NCBI RefSeq assembly: GCF_028476545.1
Contig: NW_026732761.1
Span: 169,001 to 233,000 of the forward strand
DNA from: Physella acuta
Taxonomy: Eukaryota; Mollusca; Gastropoda; Physidae
Length of the DNA: 64,000 nucleotides
Reading direction: 5' to 3'
The notes under the pieces: model-generated
What the model was told of the DNA's origin: nothing
What the model saw: the letters and a program-made list of their open reading frames with translations, nothing else
The model's database searches: none
Shown here: positions 35,926 through 46,950 of the stretch, one piece after another
Numbering within the stretch: position 1 is the stretch's first letter
How the letters are laid out: each line of letters starts with the position of its first letter
Position numbers and translations under genes: made by a program

Positions 35926-38040
35926 GTATGTTAATTCCTTATATTCACTACTGACCCCCAGAAAATTGTCCAATGAAAGTCCTGTTGAAGTATGTTAATT
36001 CCTTATATTCACTACTGACCCCCAGAAAATTGTCCAATGAAAGTCCTGTTGAAGTATGTTAATTCCTTATATTCACTACTGACCCCCAGAAAATTGTCCA
36101 ATGAAAGTCCTGTTGAGGTATGTTAATTCCTTATATTCACTACTGACCCCCAGAAAATTGTCCAATGAAAGTCCTGTTGAGGTATCTTAATTCCTTATAT
36201 TCACTACTGACCCCCAGAAAACTGTCCAATGAAAGTCCTGTTGAGGTATGTTAATTCCTTATATTCACTTCTGACCCCGTACCTGGCCAGAAAACTGTCC
36301 AATGAAAGTCCTGTTGAAGTATGTTAATTCCTTATATTCACTACTGACCCCCAGAAAATTGTCCAATGAAAGTCCTGTTGAAGTATGTTAATTCCTTATA
36401 TTCACTACTGACCCCCAGAAAATTGTCCAATGAAAGTCCTGTTGAGGTATGTTAATTCCTTATATTCACTACTGACCCCCAGAAAATTGTCCAATGAAAG
36501 TCCTGTTGAGGTATCTTAATTCCTTATATTCACTACTGACCCCCAGAAAACTGTCCAATGAAAGTCCTGTTGAGGTATGTTAATTCCTTATATTCACTTC
36601 TGACCCCGTACCTGGCCAGAAAACTGTCCAATGAAAGTCCTGTTGAAGTATGTTAATTCCTTATATTCACTACTGACCCCCAGAAAACTGTCCAATGAAA
36701 GTCCTGTTGAGGTATGTTAATTCCTTATATTCACTTCTGACCCCGTACCTGGCCAGAAAACTGTCCAATGAAAGTCCTGTTGAAGTATGTTAATTCCTTA
36801 TATTCACTACTGACCCCCAGAAAATTGTCCAATGAAAGTCCTTTTGAAGTATGTTAATTCCTTATATTCACTACTGACCCCCAGAAAATTGTCTAATGAA
36901 AGTCCTGTTGAGGTATCTTAATTCCTCATATTCACTACTGACCCCCAGAAAATTGTCCAATGAAAGTCCTGTTGAGGTATCTTAATTCCTTATATTCACT
37001 ACTGACCCCCAGAAAATTGTCCAATGAAAGTCCTGTTGAAGTATGTTAATTCCTTATATTCACTACTGACCCCCAGAAAATTGTCCAATGAAAGTCCTGT
37101 TGAGGTATCTTAATTCCTTATATTCACTACTGACCCCCAGAAAATTGTCCAATGAAAGTCCTTTTGAAGTATGTTAATTCCTTATATTCACTACTGACCC
37201 CCAGAAAATTGTCCAATGAAAGTCCTGTTGAAGTATGTTAATTCCTTATATTCACTACTGACCCCCAGAAAATTGTCCAATGAAAGTCCTGTTGAAGTAT
37301 GTTAATTCCTTATATTCACTACTGACCCCCAGAAAATTGTCCAATGAAAGTCCTGTTGAGGTATCTTAATTCCTTATATTCACTACTGACCCCCAGAAAA
37401 TTGTCCAATGGAAGTCCTGTTGAGGTATGTTAATTCCTTATATTCACTACTGACCCCCAGAAAATTGTCCAATGAAAGTCCTGTTGAGGTATGTTAATTC
37501 CTTATATTCACTACTGACCCCCAGAAAATTGTCCAATGAAAGTCCTGTTGAAGTATGTTAATTCCTTATATTCACTACTGACCCCCAGAAAATTGTCCAA
37601 TGAAAGTCCTGTTGAAGTATGTTAATTCCTTATATTCACTACTGACCCCCAGAAAATTGTCCAATGAAAGTCCTTTTGAAGTATGTTAATTCCTTATATT
37701 CACTACTGACCCCCAGAAAATTGTCCAATGAAAGTCCTGTTGAGGTATCTTAATTCCTTATATTCACTACTGACCCCCAGAAAATTGTCCAATGAAAGTC
37801 CTGTTGAAGTATGTTAATTCCTTATATTCACTACTGACCCCCAGAAAATTGTCCAATGAAAGTCCTTTTGAAGTATGTTAATTCCTTATATTCACTACTG
37901 ACCCCCAGAAATTTGTCTAATGAAAGTCCTGTTGAGGTATCTTAATTCCTTATATTCACTACTGACCCCCAGATAATTGTCCAATGAAAGTCCTGTTGAA
38001 GTATCTTAATTCCTTATATTCACTACTGACCCCATATCTG
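35926..38040 (+). repeat. 64/73-bp array of exon 7's 3' end plus donor
   Basis: About 31 units of intron start (GTATGTTAAT) plus a copy of the exon end. Three or so 73-bp units carry the exon's last 63 nt (TCCTTATATTCACTTCTGAC... to CCTGTTGAA) unchanged, near 36259, 36590 and 36720. The 64-bp units have a 9-bp deletion that creates GACCCCCAG, an acceptor-like end, and many have GAG/GTATGT, a better donor than the genuine GAA/GTATGT. Confidence 0.96.
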
Positions 38041-38074
38041 GCCCAAAAATTGCTCAACTGTTTAAACTGGTTGG

Positions 38075-38512
38075 TTTAACTGTCTAGTCATTGTTTGACC
38101 TGTGTAGTTATGGTTTAACTGGCTAGAGCTGATTTAACTGTCTAGTCATGGTTTAACTGTCTAGTCATGATTTAACTGTCTAGTCATGGTTTAACTGTCT
38201 AGTCATGGTTTAACTGTCTAGTCATGGTTTAACTTGCTGGTCATGGTTTAACTGTCTAGTCATGGTTTAACTTGCTAGAGCTGATTTAACTGTCTAGTCA
38301 TGGTTTAACTGTCTAGTCATGGTTTAACTTGCTGGTCATGGTTTGACTGTCTAGTCATGGTTTGACTGTCTAGTCATGGTTTGACTGTCTAGTCATGGTT
38401 TAACTGTCTAGTCATGATTTAACTGTCTAGTCATGGTTTAACTGTCTAGTCATGGTTTAACTGTCTAGTCATGGTTTAACTGTCTAGTCATGGTTTAACT
38501 GTCTAGTCATCT
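38075..38512 (+). repeat. 19-bp minisatellite in intron 7
   Basis: About 23 copies of TTTAACTGTCTAGTCATGG with variants TTTGACTG and CTTGCTGGTCATGG. Confidence 0.95.
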
Positions 38513-38562
38513 GTACTTGCTGTTTGTTTTCAGTGTGGTGCAGGCAGTAGGGCTGAGTGGGT

Positions 38563-39075
38563 AAGATATCACTATTGTCACATTCATTGTGTCATTAGAT
38601 ATCACTATTGTCACATTTATGTAGAGAATGCTAGCCTTTTGCTTTGTGTCATTAGATATCACTATTGTCACATTTATGTAGAGAATGCTAGCCTTTTGCT
38701 TTGTGTCATTAGATATCACTATTGTCACATTCATTGTGTCATTAGATATCACTATTGTCACATTTATTTAGAGAATGCTTTTTGCTTTGTGTCATTAGAT
38801 ATCACTATTGTCACATTTATTGTATCATTAGATATCACTATTGTCACATTCATTGTGTCATTAGATATCACTATTGTCACATTCATGTAGAGAATGCTAG
38901 CCTTTTGCTTTGTGTCATTAGATATCACTATTGTCACATTTATTGTATCATTAGATATCACTATTGTCACATTTATTGTATCATTAGATATCACTATTGT
39001 CACATTAATTGTGTCATTAGATATCACTATTGTCACATTCATGTAGAGAATGCTAGCCTTTTGCTTTGTGTCATT
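38563..39075 (+). repeat. Composite array, ~33-bp units, intron 7
   Basis: Units contain ATTAGATATCACTATTGTCA followed by CATT and a short TGTGTC or a longer ATGTAGAGAATGCTAGCC block. Diverged units of the same family (TGTAACAGTTATGTAGA, AGCCTTTTGCTTTGTG) return at 40545-40660. Confidence 0.9.
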
Positions 39076-39961
39076 AATACATCTATCTTATATATTTTTA
39101 TCTATAATAATAGTTTCACTTTCTGTGTGTATCTCTCTATCTGTAGGGAATGCTATAGAGAAACATAAGGAAAGTAAAAACATTCATTTCCATATGAAAA
39201 ACAAAATGTGACGTCACATGGAACATATAGTAGGAAATATTCTAAAGCCGAAAAAATACACACAATAAAATGATGTAATTAATTCTAGAGTAAACATTGA
39301 ATTAAAAAGCCAATGTAGAAAAAACACACAATAGTAATTGCGTCATGGAGCTTATATAATAAAAAAACTGACATTACTGCCTAATTCATGTGTCTAATCT
39401 TAAAAGTGTTGTGCGTGCAGAGTTTCTTTCATGCATCTCTGTTCGTCCTTTGAAATATTCGGGGGTGGGGGGTGGACCGAATTTTCTTGGACACTGGTAC
39501 AAATATATACTTTCTATATAAATTGTATTTCGTTAAGGGGACATGCTTCAAGGGGTGGGGTGGGGGGGAGGGGGTGAGAGTCAGCTCAAAGAAACTCTGA
39601 CTTTTGTCAGGTTTGATCTTATGTGCAAGGTTTAGGGGTATGACTAAAGAAATGCTGAATCTAGATAAAAATCAGTTTTTAATCAAATAAATTTCCATTT
39701 CTGTCTAAATTACCGGATCGGGTTGGATTAATTTCCTTTTATGGTTTAATTTCTGAATCCGTTAAAACTACAGATTCCAAATAAAGTTCTTTTCTTTAAT
39801 TCAATTTTGTTTCCTGTAAAATTTACAGTTATGATTAAATTTTTATTTTTGGTCAAAGTTATTGTTCCTGGAAAATTTCCTTTTGAAGTGTCCGGTTCTG
39901 GTAAATGTTTGGGCTGAGGTTGAATTTCCAATTTCTGTAAAATTCAAAACCAGTTTCCTCT
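39076..39961. other. Mostly unique intron 7 sequence
   Basis: About 885 bp without array structure: AT-rich stretches, two G-rich runs (near 39463 and 39553-39573) and several T-rich segments. Conceptual frames are short and unlike any protein I know. It separates two parts of a related repeat (38563-39075 and 40545-40660), so some of it may be an insertion. Confidence 0.5.
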
Positions 39962-40405
39962 TGAAGTGTCGTGGAGATATTATTACTGTTTAATGTCAGT
40001 TTCCTCTTGAAGTGGCGTGGAGATATTAGTACTGTTTAATGTCAGTTTCCTCTTGAAGTGTCGTGGAGATATTATTCCTGTTTAATGTCAGTTTCCTCTT
40101 GAAGTGTCCTGGAGATATTAGTACTGTTTAATGTCAGTTTCCTCTTGAAGTGTCGTGGAGATATTAGTACTGTTTAATGTCAGTTTCCTTTTGAAGTGGC
40201 GTGGAGATATTATTACTGTTTAATGTCAGTTTCCTCTTAAAGTGTCCTGGAGATATTATTACTGTTTAATATCAGTTTCCTCTTAAAGTGTCCTGGAGAT
40301 ATTATTACTGTTTAATGTCAGTTTCCTCTTGAAGTGTCCTGGAGATATTATTACTGTTTAATGTCAGTTTCCTCTTGAAGTGTCCTCGAGATATTATTAC
40401 TGTTT
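39962..40405 (+). repeat. 46-bp minisatellite in intron 7
   Basis: About nine to ten copies of GAAGTGTCGTGGAGATATTA, then TTACTGTTTAATGTCAGTTT, then CCTCTT. Confidence 0.95.
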
Positions 40406-40544
40406 TTGTTTAATCTTTGGTTTAAACTGAGGTTAAGGTGGGGATTTTGGTTTCAGTTTAGAGAAGAAGAAAAACACTATCAACCTAGCAGCCGTTCTAT
40501 TTCCTCCTCAACCGGCCGATCATCTAGTTAATAGCTTTTGCTTT

Positions 40545-40660
40545 TGCTATTGACACATTATAAATATTGTAACAGTTATGTAGAAAACAGTAGCCTTTTG
40601 CTTTGTGCCATTAATACATTCATAAATATTGTAACAGTTATGTAGAGAAGGCTAGCCTTT
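40545..40660 (+). repeat. Diverged copies of the 38563 repeat family
   Basis: Two units with ATAAATATTGTAACAGTTAT, GTAGA and TAGCCTTTTGCTTTGTG(C). They match the longer block at 38563-39075 but with more changes. Confidence 0.75.
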
Positions 40661-40724
40661 AGCATTTCGCCAGACTAGAATTGTATTTAGCCTTGTATTC
40701 TTTAGTTCCACATTGAACATATGT

Positions 40725-41342
40725 GAGAGTAGGATAGGCTAGGGTAAAGTATGCTAGAGTAGGATAGGCTAGGGTAAAGTATGCTAGAGTAGGATAGGCT
40801 AGGGTAAAGTATGCTAGAGTATATGTGAGAGTAGGATAGGCTAGGGTAAAGTATGCTAGAGTAGGATAGGCTAGGGTAAAGTATGCTAGAGTATATGGTA
40901 GAGTAGGATAGGCTAGGGTAAAGTATGCTAGAGTATATGGTAGAGTAGGATAGGCTAGGGTAAAGTATGCTAGAGTAAATGGTAGAGTAGGATAGGCTAG
41001 GGTAAAGTATGCTAGAGTATATGGTAGAGTAGGATAGGCTAGGGTAAAGTATGATAGAGTATAGAGTTGGATAGGCTAGGTTAAAGTATGCTAGAGTAGG
41101 ATAGGCTAGGGTAAAGTATGCTAGAGTATATGGTAGAGTAGAGTAGGCTAGGGTAAAGTATGCTAGAGTAGGATAGGCTAGGGTAAAGTATGCTAGAGTA
41201 GGATAGGCTAGGGTAAAGTATGCTAGAGTAGGATAGGCTAGGGTAAAGTATGCTAGAGTAGGATAGGCTAGGGTAAAGTATGCTAGAGTAGGATAGGCTA
41301 GGGTAAAGTATGCTAGAGTAGGATAGGCTAGGGTAAAGTATG
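40725..41342 (+). repeat. 30-bp minisatellite in intron 7
   Basis: About 18 units of AGGATAGGCTAGGGTAAAGT plus ATGCTAGAGT; several carry an extra 12-bp ATATGGTAGAGT. The minus strand stays open for 234 codons (TLAYFTLAYP-type repeats), which is an artefact. Confidence 0.95.
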
Positions 41343-41466
41343 TTACATTAAGCTGACAAAAAAGCTTGACTGAACATAAATGCTGAGTACTTGAAAAAAA
41401 TATCACCTAACTTCTTATTTGTTTCAAGAGCTGGATACAATGAATAATTCAGCCTAAATGTAGCAT

Positions 41467-41645
41467 TTTTCTAACAGTTAAACTGATTTATATTTTGCAT
41501 GTTTTCTAACAGTCAAACTGATTTATATGTTGCATGTTTTCTAACAGTTAAACTGTGAACTATAGATTGCATGTTTTCTAACAGTTAAACTGATTTATAT
41601 ATTGTATGTTTTCTAACAGTTAAACTGTGATTTATGTTTTGCATC
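41467..41645 (+). repeat. 35-bp repeat with CTAACAG motif before exon 8
   Basis: About five units with TTTTCTAACAGTTAAACTG and ATTTATATTTTGCATG. TTTTCTAACAG looks like a branch point joined to an AG acceptor, but the real acceptor of exon 8 (TTTGTTTCAG, 41769) is different in sequence. Confidence 0.85.
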
Positions 41646-41769
41646 TTTTTTGTGAACAAGGAATGCTTGTAGAGCACCAATAAAAGCAAATAGAAATGCT
41701 AAGTTTGTAGCAGTGTAACCACTTTTAACTAACCCTAACCCTGACCCAAAGATTTGCTGTTTGTTTCAG

Positions 41770-41883
41770 CTGTTGAAAATTTTAAACAGCAATACAGAAA
41801 ATCCATACCTGATGTGGGACAATGGTACAAGAGCACAGCTATGTGAATACCTTGGTGACCAACAGCAAAATATTATCAAAACT
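41770..41883 (+). CDS. DNAJC13: DNAJC13 exon 8: IWN-type motif
   Basis: The acceptor is TTTGTTTCAG ending at 41769, and the donor is GTGAGT at 41884. The 38 codons read LLKILNSNTENPYLMWDNGT and then RAQLCEYLGDQQQNIIKT. The segment NPYLMWDN aligns with one of the IWN motifs that characterise RME-8 (Ile/Leu-Trp-Asn; here Met-Trp-Asp-Asn). Its role in the family is not fully defined; it has been treated as a repeated structural or binding motif. No array copies either border. Confidence 0.95.
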
Positions 41884-42044
41884 GTGAGTTCTTTATTAGC
41901 AACATTGGACTCAAATCTAGATCAATCACAAAATACTAGTAGCATAATATCAAAAACATTACAGTAAATATACAGAATACAAATTTGTAAAAAAGATAAA
42001 GTTTAGTTTAAGTAAATAAATCTGCTGAGTTGGTGTATTGTTGT

Positions 42045-42360
42045 AAAGTGTCCTGTTGTAATATTGTAAAGTTGTGTTGTTGTAAAGTGTCCTTTTGTGT
42101 TGTTGTAAAGTGTCCTGTTGTGTTGTTGTAAAGTGTCCTGTTGTGTTCCTGTAAAGTTGTGTTGTTGTAAAGTGTCCTGTTGTGTTGTTGTAAAGTGTCC
42201 TGTTGTGTTCCTGTAAAGTTGTGTTGTTGTAAAGTGTCCTGTTGTGTTGTTGTAAAGTGTCCTTTTGTGTTGTTGTAAAGTTGTGTTGTTGTAAAGTGTC
42301 TTGCAGTGTTATGTAAAGTGTCCTGTTGTGTTCCTGTAAAGTTCTCTGCTGTGTTTGTGT
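42045..42360 (+). repeat. 23-bp minisatellite in intron 8
   Basis: Units of GTGTTGTTGTAAAGTGTCCT plus GTT in about 12 imperfect copies, with shorter forms containing TTCCTGTAAAGTT. It ends some 35 nt before exon 9. Confidence 0.9.
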
Positions 42361-42396
42361 TAAGTCTTATATTTAAAGGCAAGAATCTGTCCTTAG

Positions 42397-42513
42397 GGTG
42401 AGTGTGATCCCAGCTATGGAGCCACCTTTGTTTTTGAAATACACAGCAAAGAACTGATAGTTGGAGAGATATTTGTCAGGATCTTCAATGAACAACCTAC
42501 TTTTGTTCTTGAG
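42397..42513 (+). CDS. DNAJC13: DNAJC13 exon 9
   Basis: The acceptor is TCCTTAG ending at 42396, and the donor is GTACTG at 42514. The 39 codons read [20 protein letters not shown], then [19 protein letters not shown]. The segment [17 protein letters not shown] is one of the most conserved family blocks. The borders are phase 0 and clean. The next intron, at 87 bp, is the only one here that is short and free of repeats. Confidence 0.95.
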
Positions 42514-42600
42514 GTACTGTTGCCAGAGGTCTATTTGTTAAGACTTAAGTCTCCTGGGCTATCATAATTAGTTGAAACACTGCTTCATTTCTCTTTTCAG

Positions 42601-42654
42601 AATCCCAAGGGCTTTACCATAGATCTACTGGACTTTCTAGGGTCACAAGCTCAG
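42601..42654 (+). CDS. DNAJC13: DNAJC13 exon 10 (small exon)
   Basis: The acceptor is CTCTTTTCAG ending at 42600, and the donor is GTTTGT at 42655. The 18 codons read NPKGFTIDLLDFLGSQAQ, aligned with the family block PKAF...LLDYIGSQAQ. The 54-nt size and phase 0 borders keep the frame even if the exon were skipped. A 44-bp array begins about 150 nt into the following intron and does not copy the junction. Confidence 0.93.
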
Positions 42655-42802
42655 GTTTGTTAAAGCAATCATTTTGTCTCCATCTTGTTTAGGATCAGCT
42701 TGTTGTCTAGTGTTTGGGTTTGTGGCTCTTCATTTCTCCGATGTAGCTGTGCCACTGCCTCAGTGGGTATGGCAGTGGAGGTCTCCTGCATGGGTTGAGT
42801 GC

Positions 42803-44105
42803 AGAACAGACTCTTTGTTGTTAACAAATCTTGATAGAATACCAACAGAACAGACTCTTTGTTGTTAACAAATCTTGATAGAATACCAACAGAACAAACT
42901 CTTTGTTGATAACAAATCTTGATAGAATACCAACAGAACAGACTCTTTGTTGTTAACAAATCTTGATAGAATACCAACAGAACAGACTCTTTGTTGTTAA
43001 CAAATCTTGATAGAATACCAACAGAACAAACTCTTTGTTGATAACAAATCTTGATAGAATACCAACAGAACAGACTCTTTGTTGTTAACAAATCTTGATA
43101 GAATACCAACAGAACAAACTCTTTGTTGTTAACAAAACTTGATAGAATACCAACAGAACAGACTCTTTGTTGTTAACAAATCTTGATAGAATACCAACAG
43201 AACAGACTCTTTGTTGTTAACAAATCTTGATAGAATACCAACAGAACAGACTCTTTGTTGTTAACAAAACTTGATAGAATACCAACAGAACAGACTCTTT
43301 GTTGTTAACAAATCTTGATAGAATACCAACAGAACAGACTCTTTGTTGATAACAAATCTTGATAGAATACCAACAGAACAGACTCTTTGTTGTTAACAAA
43401 TCTTGATAGAATACCAACAGAACAGACTCTTTGTTGTTAACAAAACTTGATAGAATACCAACAGAACAAACTCTTTGTTGTTAACAAATCTTGATAGAAT
43501 ACCAACAGAACAGACTCTTTGTTGTTAACAAATCTTGATAGAATACCAACAGAACAAACTCTTTGTTGTTAACAAATCTTGATAGAATACCAACAGAACA
43601 GACTCTTTGTTGTTAACAAATCTTGATAGAATACCAACAGAACAGACTCTTTGTTGTTAACAAATCTTGATAGAATACCAACAGAACAGACTCTTTGTTG
43701 TTAACAAATCTTGATAGAATACCAACAGAACAGACTCTTTGTTGTTAACAAATCTTGATAGAATACCAACAGAACAAACTCTTTATTGTTAACAAATCTT
43801 GATAGAATACCAACAGAACAAACTCTTTGTTGTTAACAAATCTTGATAGAATACCAACAGAACAGACTCTTTGTTGTTAACAAATCTTGATAGAATACCA
43901 ACAGAACAGACTCTTTGTTGTTAACAAATCTTGATAGAATACCAACAGAACAGACTCTTTGTTGTTAACAAATCTTGATAGAATACCAACAGAACAGACT
44001 CTTTGTTGTTAACAAATCTTGATAGAATACCAACAGAACAAACTCTTTATTGTTAACAAATCTTGATAGAATACCAACAGAACAGACTCTTTGTTGTTAA
44101 CAAAT
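42803..44105 (+). repeat. 44-bp minisatellite in intron 10, ~29 copies
   Basis: Units contain AGAACAGACTCTTTGTTGTT, AACAAATCTTGATAGAATAC and CAAC. They are highly homogeneous; the main variants are AACAAACTC, GTTGATAAC and AAAACTTG. The start is about 150 nt after the exon 10 donor. Confidence 0.96.
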
Positions 44106-44340
44106 GAATCACACTATAATGTGCACAGTGTAGACATCCTGATTACAAAGGCTGTGACTCATTACAACGGGGTTTATAGCCATCCTGATTGTGACAGATG
44201 ACAATGGGGTTTATAGCCATCCTGTGTACTCAGATGTTGGGAGTTTGACCACGTCAGTCACAATGAAACTTATGAAACAGCCTAGACATCTAATTTCAGT
44301 TTAATTTAAATTGTCTTCACATTGTTTCACATACCTGCTT
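44106..44340. other. Unique intron 10 sequence
   Basis: About 235 bp with two copies of GGGGTTTATAGCCATCCTG spaced about 50 bp apart; otherwise no repeat or gene evident. Confidence 0.5.
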
Positions 44341-44634
44341 GTCTCTACTTTCAATGCTTAGATTTCTTGTACTTGAACTAGTCCATATAGAAATGGTTAC
44401 CCTTCATTTGGTCTCTACTTTCAATGCTTAGATTTCTTGTACTTGAACTAGTCCATATAGAAATAGTTACCCTTTATTTGGTCTCTACTTTCAATGCTTA
44501 GATTTCTTGTACTTGAACTAGTCCATATAGAAATGGTTACCCTTTATTTGGTCTCTACTTTCAATGCTTAGATTTCTTGTACTTGAACTAGTCCATATAG
44601 AAATGGTTACCCTTCATTTGGTCTCTACTTTCAT
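44341..44634 (+). repeat. 70-bp repeat, four copies plus a partial
   Basis: Units start GTCTCTACTTTCAATGCTTA and end GTTACCCTTCATTTG; copies differ at only one to three positions. Confidence 0.95.
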
Positions 44635-45317
44635 TTTACTGATGCTTAATATGGAGATGTCTATGACATAAATGATGGTAGTGCACTGATAAGGAAAGTT
44701 CTATATTTAGCATACCAGAGTGCCTACCAAATAAATAGTGAAAACCCTAGTAAGCACATATTGAATTCTTCTATAGCACCAACAGGTTAGCTAGTCTGTC
44801 AACAAAAATAAAAAAATAAACATGGACATAGCTACATCTATCAATAAAAACAATCATTAATTTGTGATGCCACAATAGAATCTCTATGATCTCATCATTA
44901 AGAATAGTTTATAAGTGAAATATTACATTTTAAAAATAAAATATTGTTTGGTTTTTATTGTGATTATTAATTGTTGTGTATTGTTATACTTGATAGATAT
45001 TGCCCTGAATGTTTAAACAATGTAATTTCTATTAAATTTTAAAGAAAAATGATTGTATAGAACAGACTAAACTGACTTTTAATAAATCAATTGTAAAAAA
45101 CCTTTCCAACAGCAAGCTTTTAAATGCACTGAAAAAAGAAAATAAAACTAGTTTGTTTTCTTTCATAAAAGCTTTGCTTACTTTTGAGATAATTACATAT
45201 TTTAGTGGTCTACTTAGTGTTATCAATTCTATTTCATGTTTTTTATATTGTCTAATGTTTGTCTAATTAAAGTTTGTTGTAAAAAGGTGTATGATCAAAA
45301 TGTAATTTTTTTCTCAG
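44635..45317. other. Unique AT-rich sequence ending in exon 11 acceptor
   Basis: About 680 bp of AT-rich single-copy sequence with no plausible gene. The longest conceptual frame on the minus strand (about 64 codons) is unremarkable. It ends in a TTTTTTCTCAG acceptor. Confidence 0.6.
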
Positions 45318-45444
45318 TATCTCCATTCTCTACTGATGCTGCAACAACAACAGCTAGCCAGCCCGTCAACTGACCATTTAACTAGACTTGCTCAGATAGA
45401 GATGGCTCTTGAGGCTTTGAGAAACATCATTAAGGCCAGTCCAG
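45318..45444 (+). CDS. DNAJC13: DNAJC13 exon 11
   Basis: The acceptor is TTTTTTCTCAG ending at 45317, and the donor is GTCAGT at 45445. The 42 codons plus one base read YLHSLLMLQQQQL, a variable stretch, then IEMALEALRNIIKASP. The EMALEALRN-I block is diagnostic for the family. The last base starts a Gly codon completed in exon 12. The glutamine run CAACAACAACAG is a small expansion relative to the vertebrate protein. An array with GTGGTCAGGGC units begins about 28 nt into the intron; it is only weakly similar to the donor. Confidence 0.93.
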
Positions 45445-45472
45445 GTCAGTGCGGCAAGCCAACAGTTGGACG

Positions 45473-45985
45473 CTGTGGTCAGGGCACTTGACACTGTTGT
45501 CACACAAGGCACTTGACACTGTTGTCAGGACACTTGACACTGTGGTCAGGGCACTTGACACTGTTGTCAGGGCACTTGACACTGTTGTCACACAGGGCAC
45601 TTGACACTGTTGTCACACAGGGCACTTGACACTGTTGTCAGGACACTTGACACTGTGGTCAGGGCACTTGACACTGTTGTCACACAGGGCACTTGACACT
45701 GTTGTCACACAGGACACTTGACACTGTTGTCACACAGGGCACTTGACACTGTTGTCAGGACACTTGACACTGTGGTCAGGGCACTTGACACTGTTGTCAC
45801 ACAGGGCACTTGACACTGTTGTCACACAGGACACTTGACACTGTTGTCACACAGGGCACTTGACACTGTTGTCACACAGGGCACTTGACACTGTTGTCAC
45901 ACAGGGCACTTGACACTGTTGTCAGGACACTTGACACTGTGGTCAGGGCACTTGACACTGTTGTCACACAGGGCACTTGACACTG
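45473..45985 (+). repeat. ~25-bp minisatellite in intron 11
   Basis: Units of CACTTGACACTGTTGTCACA plus CAGGG, with shorter forms ending GTTGTCAGGA or GTGGTCAGGG. The intron's first bases (GTCAGTGCGGCAAG) are only loosely related. Confidence 0.93.
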
Positions 45986-46830
45986 GACACTGTGGGGTGG
46001 GTCTAGTTGACTGGACACTGTGGGGTGGGTCTAGTTGACTGGACACTGTGGGGTGGGTCTAGTTGACTGGACACTGTGGGGTGGGTCTAGTTGACTGGAC
46101 ACTGTGGGATGGGTCTAGTTGACTGGACACTGTGGGGTGGGTCTAGTTGACTGGACACTGTGGGGTGGGTCTAGTTGACTGGACACTGTGGGGTGGGTCT
46201 AGTTGACTGGACACTGTGGGGTGGGTCTAGTTGACTGGACACTGTGGGGTGGGTCTAGTTGACTGGACACTGTGGGGTGGGTCTAGTTGACTGGACACTG
46301 TGGGGTGGGTCTAGTTGACTGGACACTGTGGGGTGGGTCTAGTTGACTGGACACTGTGGGGTGGGTCTAGTTGACTGGACACTGTGGGGTGGGTCTAGTT
46401 GACTGGACACTGTGGGGTGGGTCTAGTTGACTGGACACTGTGGGGTGGGTCTAGTTGACTGGACACTGTGGGGTGGGTCTAGTTGACTGGACACTTTGGG
46501 GTGTGTCTAGTTGACTGGACACTGTGGGGTGGGTCTAGTTGACTGGACACTTTGGGGTGGGTCTAGTTGACTGGACACTGTGGGGTGGGTCTAGTTGACT
46601 GGACACTGTGGGGTGGGTCTAGTTGACTGGACACTGTGGGGTGGGTCTAGTTGACTGGACACTGTGGGGTGGGTCTAGTTGACTGGACACTGTGGGGTGG
46701 GTCTAGTTGACTGGACACTGTGGGGTGGGTCTAGTTGACTGGACACTGTGGGGTGGGTCTAGTTGACTGGACACTGTGGGGTGGGTCTAGTTGACTGGAC
46801 ACTGTGGGGTGGGTCTAGTTGACTGGACAC
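45983..46830 (+). repeat. 28-bp minisatellite in intron 11, ~30 copies
   Basis: Units of CTGGACACTGTGGGGTGGGT plus CTAGTTGA. It shares ACACTGT with the preceding array and follows it directly at TTGACACTGGACACTG, suggesting it budded from it. Very homogeneous. Confidence 0.96.
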
Positions 46831-46858
46831 AAGACTTAAACCATTTACTCCCTTACAG

Positions 46859-46950
46859 GTGTAGAAATCCAATGTATCGGCCACTTTAAACTGTTGTTTG
46901 CTCTGCTACGGATGGAGGAGTTTTCTAGACTACAACAGTTCACTATAGAG
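46859..46950 (+). CDS. DNAJC13: DNAJC13 exon 12
   Basis: The acceptor is CTCCCTTACAG ending at 46858, and the donor is GTTAGT at 46951. Two bases complete the Gly codon, then 30 codons read VEIQCIGHFKLLFALLRMEE and FSRLQQFTIE. CIGHFKL-F-LLR is strongly conserved. The exon end CACTATAGAG with its donor is repeated 13 more times at exactly 24-nt steps; the first three extra donors would lengthen the exon by VSGGHTIE-type octapeptides without a stop. Confidence 0.93.

Noticed and set aside
41467-41645. CTAACAG units as copies of exon 8's acceptor
   Set aside because: The real acceptor (TTTGTTTCAG) and exon start do not resemble the unit; only general splice-signal likeness is present.
45445-45985. 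Intron 11 array as a further donor-derived array
   Set aside because: GTCAGTGCGGCAAG and the unit's GTGGTCAGGGCAC are too loosely similar to claim common origin.
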